From: Pilasporangium apinafurcum
Lineage: Eukaryota; Oomycota; Peronosporomycetes; Pythiales; Pythiaceae
DNA length: 59,865 bases
Assembly: GCA_001600495.1 (NCBI GenBank)
Contig: BCKE01000051.1
Span: 249,516 to 309,380, forward strand
Direction of reading: 5' to 3'
Both the position numbers and the translations under genes were made by a program. Below, piece by piece: positions 54,236 to 59,865 of this stretch (positions within the stretch are counted from its first letter, which is position 1; each line of letters begins with the position of its first letter). The notes beneath the pieces were generated by a model. It searched no databases, was not told the origin of the DNA, and saw only the letters and a program-made list of their open reading frames with translations.

Positions 54236-55325
54236 AGTCCGACCTGACTAGCAAAAACTAGCTAAGACTAAACAGCCGCAGAGTAGCCATCTCCAACACC
54301 TGGAGTCGATGAGTGTGTTGATTCTTGAGAAAGATGTTTCTAGCAGCGTTGACATTTCTATCAAGGACGAACTTACAGTGAGGATTTAGTTTGTTTATCT
54401 TGCGTCATTTGACTCTTTCGGAGTCGTCTGAGTATTCCAGTCCTCTTCCCATTTTTTTCTGGCAACGGAGACGTTAATACGAGATGAGAGGTCTTCTTGG
54501 CGTTCTTGCGCTTCCATGTCCTCACTCTTGTCTTGGTAAAGTTGTTGGTCAGTGTGAACCACAACTTGGACGCTATACGCTTTAGACGTTTATGCAAACA
54601 GTCTGTATCTAAATTGATCTTGGATGGTAACCACAATCCTCAAGATCTACATACCATTTCCATCAATCTGGACAGTTTGAAGTCGCCCACGAGGTACACC
54701 GAGTAGCCGGTTTTCCTCAACCGAGTCCTGAGTCCCTTGCCCTTGGTGGGCTCCTTGAACTTGCGATGCTTCTTCTGCTCCCAGTCACCGATGCCCATCA
54801 CTACCTTGTCTGGGGCACCGAGGGCGCTGAAGATCTCCTTGAAGCGTTGCATCAGCCACTGTTCGGACTTGTGTATGTTGTAAAAGTTGTTCAATCGTAT
54901 CTTGCGATATAACCCGCCCTCGTAAAACTCAGTCGCCTTGCTGTTCACCAGCAGCTTCCTAGTAGCTCTGATGCGCTCTACCAGGTAGTCCTTCTGCCAC
55001 ACCGTGTTGACATATGTCTCTACATACTCGACGAAGTGCTGCTTGTAGAACGCAGTCAATTTGTCCCGCAGGGTTTTGGCGGTGGCCGAAGGCGGTCTAC
55101 CTATAACCCTCTACTGACAAACCGTCTTAAACATCGTATCCACCAGCTCGGCATTCACAATTGGTGGTGTATCCTTGTGGTGCATCAAGTACAGCCTGAG
55201 GAACAGGAGTGATCGAATGATGATGCAGTTGATCGTTGCCGCTGCCTGACTGATCACCGGCTGCTTCTCCGGACTCTTGAGAGCAGAGGCGAGGCTGGTC
55301 TTGACCGTTTTGTAGTATGGTAGGT
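54236..55325 (-). pseudogene. Fanzor-like nuclease relic, longest copy (copy D)
   Basis: Read on the minus strand from 55323, one frame gives YYKTVKTSLASALKSPEKQP, LLFLRLYLMHHKDTPPIV, VDTMFKTVCQ, a TAG (55113-55111), GRPPSATAKTLRDKLTAFYKQHF and then GIGDWEQKKHRKF, GLRTRLRKTGYSVYLVGDFKLSR. The last two are the region around RuvC-II of Fanzor proteins. After a TGA near 54640 the frame goes on (LPSKINLD, WFTLTNNFTKTRVRTW). In a shifted frame it ends with LDRNVNAARNIFLKNQ, the RuvC-III motif, at about 54300-54350. Stops and a shift make it non-functional. The end matches copy A at 8.24-8.59 kb. The 5' part is lost at the poly-G tract. Confidence 0.6.
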
Positions 55326-55332
55326 TAGGGTC

Positions 55333-55350
55333 GGGGGGGGGGGGGGGGGA
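55333..55350 (+). repeat. Poly-G tract
   Basis: A run of about 16 G bases marks the junction between the Fanzor-like relic and the transposase fragment. It reads as poly-Pro in the minus-strand frame of the transposase piece. Confidence 0.85.
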
Positions 55351-55560
55351 GGCTGTCCCTGAACTCCATCCGACTATAAGCTACGGATGGGCTGTTGTGC
55401 CTCTGCACCCGACATGTCTGCTGATACTTGTCGATCCACCGGCTCAGAGGCCTCCAAGAGTAATGCAGGGCTCTATAGATCGCTTCACGTGAATGAGACA
55501 CCTCCAGGAAGTGCCTGACAGCAGCTAGCTTGTAGTCTTCGGCTTTGTGCTTCATGGCCT
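55350..55560 (-). mobile_element. IS630/Tc1-type transposase N-terminal fragment
   Basis: From an ATG near 55556 the minus strand reads MKHKAEDYKLAAVRHFLE, then LSRWIDKYQQTCRVQRHNSP and SVAYSRMEF. This is the helix-turn-helix and linker seen at the start of IS630/Tc1-mariner transposases (KAEDYKLAAV ... SLRRWV.KY ... AYK). The catalytic DDE domain is missing: the frame runs into the poly-G tract. It is a truncated, dead fragment that now abuts copy D of the nuclease relics. I see no terminal inverted repeats. Confidence 0.55.
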
Positions 55561-56405
55561 TGGTACTATATGACAATATAACACCAACAACTAGAGGGCT
55601 GACCCGCTGGGCGTTTGGAATCTTCAACGGTGTAAATGCCTGTGCGACCCAACAGCTGCAGACGGTTTCGGGATCCGTTAGGATACAGATCCCTCTCACC
55701 CAAGCACTAAGCGTTTCATCTAGTAAAGCTCATGATGTGTCGCAACAATTTACATCTGAACCTTACAAATGTGGGGGGTGAAATTGATGTCGATTACAGT
55801 GTTGGGTGATGACGATACGAGAGATGCCAACTTGTTCGTAGTTGTACTTCTTTGGTTGACTTGAAGTGCTCATCGCAGGTTCTACTCGCTTTCTTTTTTC
55901 TGTATGGGAGAAATTTTCTTCAAGTAGATGTGGAGATATGGTGACCAAAAACCCAATAAAGATTTGCAAGATCTCATATACATATATTTCAGTCATAGCC
56001 ACAGCAAAATTGATTTCATAAAGGCAGCTATAGCTACACCGAGTTTTTCTTTCTTTCTGATAAACTGACTCATTTTATTAGGATCCTGGATCGCTCAACA
56101 TCGATTTTATCGTCAAAGCGTTCAGGCACATCTTCTCTTTCTCTCCTTGTGCTCATCTCATCACACACGCATGGGGTTGACTGTCCGTTCCCTCCGAAAT
56201 TCACCACTTGCGTGCGCTCGTGAAGAATTTTTTGGTTCTCTTCCCCCCTGATTGATTTCTCGTCGACTTAGTCAAAATCATTCCGATTACGCATTGCATA
56301 CCTGAGAATGCGACATTTGTATACTTAATCAGCCTCCCACGTAAACCTGAGCAGAACCTGTACTCTTCGTAATACCAACCATGTTTATTTCACATGATCA
56401 CTCAC
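55561..56405. other. Region between mobile-element remains and the PX gene
   Basis: On the minus strand at about 55765-55880 a short frame reads MSTSSQPKKYNYEQVGISR and is followed by RHQFHPPHL. It may be the N-terminus of nuclease copy D, separated from the rest by the transposase fragment, but that is a guess. The rest of the region shows no gene. A possible initiator of the PX gene lies at 56406. Confidence 0.3.
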
Positions 56406-56420
56406 GCTCATTCTCTAAAG
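56406..56420 (+). promoter_or_regulatory. Possible initiator of the PX gene
   Basis: GCTCATTCTCTAAAG resembles the oomycete initiator and lies about 80-90 bases before the ATG at 56497. Confidence 0.35.
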
Positions 56421-56496
56421 AGCTCCATAACTCAGAGGAAGCGGAGAGAAGACGCTTCCTTCCTTCCTCCCTTGCTTGCTTGCTTTACCTTCCTAA

Positions 56497-57375
56497 ATGA
56501 CTACACCGAGAACAGAGACGTCATCTTCGTCCTTCCGCATGCAGGCACGCGCGTTGCGGCCTGTGTCAGCCACGATCATCTCATACGGCCGCTCGTCCAA
56601 GATCGATGACCACCAAATCGACAAGTCGACCACATTGTATGTCATCCGCGTTTCGCGTGGCGGTCAGCACTGGTTCGTTGCCAAGCGCTACTCAGAATTT
56701 CGCGCGCTCTATGAACTACTACGCGTGCAATTGGCGGTCAAAACCTGCCCTACTTGTCGTGAATTGGCGAGTTTCTACGGCCATCTGCAGTTTCCATCGC
56801 GGCATCGGCTGCGATCGAGCGTTGGATTTGCGAAACACAAACTTGCGGCTGAACGAATGGACGATCTCAATCAGTTCGTGCGAGTCTTGATGGAGATGAC
56901 CCAGGGTCTGTTGGATGATGACGAAGAGGAAATTGACGGCGACGGTGGTAGTACAGGGGGCTGTGAAGCTACAATCCTCATTCGCGAGTTTTTGATGGTC
57001 CCAGACGACTATGAAGACATTCGAACACAATCACAGCGTCATATAGACAACAAAACAGCCACAGAAGAAGAAGCACCGCATGTGATGCAGCCACCTCCTC
57101 CACCACGCCTGAGCCGCAAAGGCTCGTCAGTATCAAGCTTTCGCGTCCAGGAGTTGGATATTTTGTATAAAGAGAAGGAGCCGCAGTGGAAAGACGACTC
57201 GCTAGGCAAATCGAGTGGTGGGGATGAACGAACGTATCCATTGCTGGCAGATGTGTTTGCTGACGATGACCTGTCGCCACCCGATGATGCGTTTATCCAC
57301 CGACAGAGCACTGTCGACGAGCGGATCCGTTCATTACGAACTCATCCATTAGGCCGCCATAGTTACCGACGGTAA
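56497..57375 (+). CDS. PX-domain phosphoinositide-binding protein
   Basis: The protein has 292 residues starting MTTPRTETSS. A PX domain covers about residues 22-175: TLYVIRVSRGGQHWFVAKRYSEFRALYELL contains the RYSEF motif used for phosphoinositide binding. A Pro-rich FPSRHRLRSS loop and an R-x2-x-L-x2-FVRVLMEM helix follow. An acidic insert (DDDEEEIDGDGG) interrupts the last helix. The C-terminal 100 residues are disordered, with a PPPPP stretch. No second domain such as BAR is visible. Endosomal membrane targeting is the usual role of the family. It converges on the carrier gene, with about 200 bases between the stops. Confidence 0.85.
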   Translation: MTTPRTETSSSSFRMQARALRPVSATIISYGRSSKIDDHQIDKSTTLYVIRVSRGGQHWFVAKRYSEFRALYELLRVQLAVKTCPTCRELASFYGHLQFPSRHRLRSSVGFAKHKLAAERMDDLNQFVRVLMEMTQGLLDDDEEEIDGDGGSTGGCEATILIREFLMVPDDYEDIRTQSQRHIDNKTATEEEAPHVMQPPPPPRLSRKGSSVSSFRVQELDILYKEKEPQWKDDSLGKSSGGDERTYPLLADVFADDDLSPPDDAFIHRQSTVDERIRSLRTHPLGRHSYRR

Positions 57376-57579
57376 AATACTGATTACACTAATGAGTATG
57401 TAGAAAAGTAGATAGAAAATGGTCCACACATTATAATGAATTTAGCACCATACTTGAGTTTTTGTTCTTGGCTGTGTCCATTATATTTTCACTGCTTGTT
57501 TTTCATACATCACATACAGCTCTCACTATGGTCATCCTCTCGTCTCTTCCTTCTTCATTCCATTTTATCACTATTTTTT

Positions 57580-58821
57580 TTATGCCTTGGCAGCGATCGC
57601 AGCAGCTTTCGGCGCGGCATCCCGTCGCAACGCGTAGAGGATGCGCATGGTATACTTTGTGATTTGTTCCTTCGTCATCACCAACAGTGCGCTTTTCAGC
57701 ACCGTATTGAACAATTGTGCCGAGCAGCCTTTGAAATACCCTGCTGGTCCTTCCACTTCTCCAATACGCTTGAGCACTTGGACCATCGACGTGCCCATTT
57801 CTGGCGAGTGATGATGATGATGATGATGCTGTCCATCCTTCGCTTCCGAGGATACTGTAAGTTGCTTCTTCTGTGCCTGCATCAGTACCTTCGCACGAAT
57901 GACAGGATATGTGATGATGGTCGCGATCGCCTTCGCAATCGCTGCCAACACAAACGCTTCCCAGGCGGTTAACGCACTCAATCGCGTCGCCTGACTGGCC
58001 GCCATCTTGGACTGTTGCAGCCGCAATTTCAGTTTATCAAACACTGTGAAATTGATAGACGGGTTGCTAACCAGCACGAGCGACGGGATGAATCCTTTCC
58101 AGAACGAAAGGAGTCCGTCTTCCGCATAAATTTCCTTCACAAGTTCCCACATCCCCTTGTGGTGCATCGAAGACGCCTTCGATGGCTTATTCACAGTCAC
58201 GGTGTCATCTTCATCGCTTTCTTCATCGTCGCTCGGCTGGATCTGCGCACGCGTGTTGATCATCTCCAACGGCAAGGTCATCGTCATATTCAATGCACCT
58301 GCTGCTGAACCAATCAGTAAGTTCATGCCTGTGGTGATTGCCTTGCCTGTTCGCTTCTCCGCAGCCTGTTTGAGGATCGAATACCAATAGAAATACGCAA
58401 AATTTGAGATCAACGTGTACACGACCTTGGAACTAAGCCCAGCGAAGAGCCCTTCAATTCCTTCAGATCGGTAGAGTAGCCAGCACGTGACTAGTATGTT
58501 GCGTTGTTTCCGCTTCTGGAGCTGCACGGCAAGCTCTTCCTTCGTGTCCGCACCATTGGATGAGGGAGATGTGGATTCCGAAGTGGAAGCAGGCGCTCTC
58601 TCGTCCACAGCGACCTGCTGTCGTGTCTTGACCACATCCAGCGGGTAGAGCAACACGGCGGCAAAGAGCGCGCCCATGGCGCCAGCCTACATACAAAGAG
58701 GCATGCAACATCACATGATCACTAAAGGATGTGAAGAGCAAGAGATAGAGAAAGCGACACTTACGGAGGCATCGACGAAGGCCCTGAACGCCTGTGCAGT
58801 GGGTTTCTTCACGTCAGCCAT
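57580..58821 (-). CDS. Mitochondrial-carrier-family protein, peroxisomal adenine-nucleotide type (2 exons)
   Basis: On the minus strand the exons are 58821-58765 and 58686-57580, joined in phase (GTAAGT donor, GTAG acceptor), giving 387 residues. Exon 1 supplies MADVKKPTAQAFRAFVDAS, which leads into AGAMGALFAAVLLYPLDVVKTRQQ, the first carrier signature (PxDxxKxR). The second repeat has LPLEMINTRAQ and the third has TYPVIRAKVLMQAQ, both variants of the signature. There are six membrane segments in three repeats. A Ser/Thr-rich insert (about 45-65), an acidic insert (SDDEESDEDD) and a seven-His run interrupt the loops. The sequence resembles PMP34/ANT1-type carriers, which bring ATP or CoA into peroxisomes. 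The exact substrate is an inference. Confidence 0.85.
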
Positions 58822-59865
58822 TGTGGGATTCTTTATAACTTGGTGAGTGAACTGCAAGGTTAACACTGCATCCCCTATATTACGCAAGCAAAAAAAAACA
58901 CGGGATGTTCCTAGTTTTACCGTCAACTCTTATTTAAGGTAGACAACACTAAAAATACAATAGGTATTGTAAATAGGGCATGTAATGGGTCTCCACTACA
59001 TATCAGACCCATAGGGTCTGAAAACGGGATAACCCCGAACGGGTTTGATAAAGTACGATTTTTTACTGTGTGTCAAGACGCGAACTTCTGCTAGATGCGA
59101 TAGTTCATTGTTTATGGTTATGTTCGAATTGGACACTCAAACATCAGTCATTCTTTCTTTTACTTTCTGGGTAGCTTTATTAAAGGAAAAGTTCAATTCG
59201 CCCCTTGTTTTGGCTAATGCACCCCCTAAAAAAATTTTGTTGCACTGGTTGAATTGAGAAAACCAAGGCAAACAAAATTTCATGAAGAATAACTTTTGTA
59301 AGGATTAAAGACTTTTTATATCTTGACGTCCCTGGTTCAAATCCCACAAGTTCATAATTTTGCATATCAAGCTACATATCTGATATTGTTATGATTTCTA
59401 CATTTACGAAAGCGTAATTATTGTATTTACGAAAGTGTAATTACTATATTTACGAAAACGTAATTACTAATTTACGAAAGCGTAATTACGAGGTAATCAT
59501 TGCATGTTTATGTGTAAGGAAGAATGGTTGGTTCTTAGGCCAATAAGAAAATGAATGGTTAGAAAGAAAGAGAGTAGTGCAAGCTAAAACAATAATCTCA
59601 CTTTTCAATTTACCTTCAAACACTCAAGTTCCTTACACGTATTGTGTTACTTAACTAACTACGAGTAACTTAAGCAAATCTAAAGTTACTCCTGATTGTA
59701 TAGGAAGTATGCAATCAGTGGAAAATTTGAGAGTGTATTATTTGGTGAGTTATAAAGGGAAATCTAGGCTAAGATAAGCATGTAAAATAACCTAAAACCT
59801 TGATATATCTGCCAATGAGTGGCTCTCAGCATTTAGAATGCAAAGTAACATGTAATTGGTTAAAA
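58822..59865. other. AT-rich right end with hairpins and short repeats
   Basis: There is no credible gene. A perfect hairpin CAGACCC-ATA-GGGTCTG lies at about 59003-59019. GGTTCAAATCC at about 59334 resembles a tRNA B box, but no matching A box or cloverleaf is present. The tandem hairpin array is listed separately. Together these look like the edge of a repeat or mobile element that continues outside the window. Confidence 0.45.
59402..59492 (+). repeat. Tandem array of 22-23-base hairpin units
   Basis: Four units start at 59402, 59425, 59448 and 59470, each of the form ATTTACGAAAGCGTAATTA plus 3-4 variable bases. Within a unit TTACG and CGTAA are inverted around AAAG, so each can form a small hairpin; units 2 and 3 have one change in the stem or loop. 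Confidence 0.85.

Noticed and set aside
59325-59350. tRNA-like T arm (GGTTCAAATCC)
   Set aside because: The flanking bases do not pair as a T stem, and no A box or acceptor stem is found in the 80 bases upstream, so no tRNA gene is called.
59402-59492. CRISPR-like array
   Set aside because: The units are contiguous 22-23-base repeats with only 3-4 variable bases between cores, so there are no spacers, and the DNA is eukaryotic.
58822-59865. LTR of a retrotransposon at the right edge
   Set aside because: No TG...CA ends, primer-binding site or matching second LTR can be seen inside the window.

Overview
The window looks like nuclear DNA of an oomycete (water mould or downy-mildew/white-rust type). 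The evidence is: small spliceosomal introns of about 65-100 bases with GTA/GTG donors; oomycete-type initiator sequences (GCTCATT... pyrimidine-rich) 50-80 bases before several start codons; a secreted transglutaminase-elicitor protein of the family known from Phytophthora; WRKY19-like Cys/His repeat proteins; and a CCDC61/VFL3 basal-body protein, which implies a flagellated zoospore stage. Moderate GC, a compact layout and a run of N bases near 40.6-40.75 kb suggest a draft assembly. A white-rust genus such as Albugo would fit, but that is inference.

Layout. 0.9-2.0 kb: EGF-like type I membrane protein (three exons). 2.4-5.0 kb: WDR47-like WD40 protein. 5.2-6.2 kb (minus): SAP30-type Sin3-binding segment fused to an ING-type PHD finger. 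7.1-7.9 kb: acidic protein of unknown role. 8.2-9.3 kb: two decayed fragments resembling the C-terminus of Fanzor/TnpB nucleases. 9.4-13.1 kb (minus): P5B-type ATPase. 13.4-15.8 kb: seven-exon CCDC61 homologue. 15.9-17.1 kb (minus): single-repeat MYB (SHAQKYF-like class). 18.7-21.7 kb: tandem pair of Cys/His-repeat proteins. 22.0-25.1 kb (minus): an unknown small gene, then the transglutaminase elicitor with a long Pro/Thr repeat and a PAN/Apple-like end. 26.7-28.1 kb (minus): RBR-like RING protein.

28.5-40.3 kb is an array of phosphate-transporter (PHT1/Pho84-like MFS) genes: four full-length copies and one truncated copy with an internal deletion. Two of the full copies form a 1.43-kb inverted repeat that is almost identical in the coding region only, and a shorter tract is shared with a third copy. 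This points to recent gene conversion or a very recent coding-region duplication.

40.9-42.0 kb holds a Fanzor-like copy that keeps its N-terminal part and its RuvC-III end but lacks the middle. 42.5-54.0 kb is one very large seven-exon gene (about 3,693 residues) with the order FYRN-FYRC, coiled coil, DDT, PDZ, bromodomain, PHD, four PDZ-like units, another PDZ, bromodomain, PHD. I regard it as the most unusual gene here: a chromatin reader scaffold that carries an array of PDZ domains. 54.2-56.0 kb is a graveyard of a second Fanzor-like element and an IS630/Tc1-type transposase start. 56.5-57.4 kb is a PX protein and 57.6-58.8 kb (minus) a mitochondrial-carrier-family protein of the peroxisomal adenine-nucleotide type. 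The right end is AT-rich, with a tandem array of short hairpins.

Shared themes. The SAP30-PHD protein, the FYR/bromo/PHD/PDZ protein and the MYB protein are likely nuclear regulators. The transporter array, P5B ATPase and carrier are membrane transport. The transglutaminase and EGF protein are surface or secreted. No operon-like logic is expected. All family assignments rest on motif recognition by eye; no search was run.
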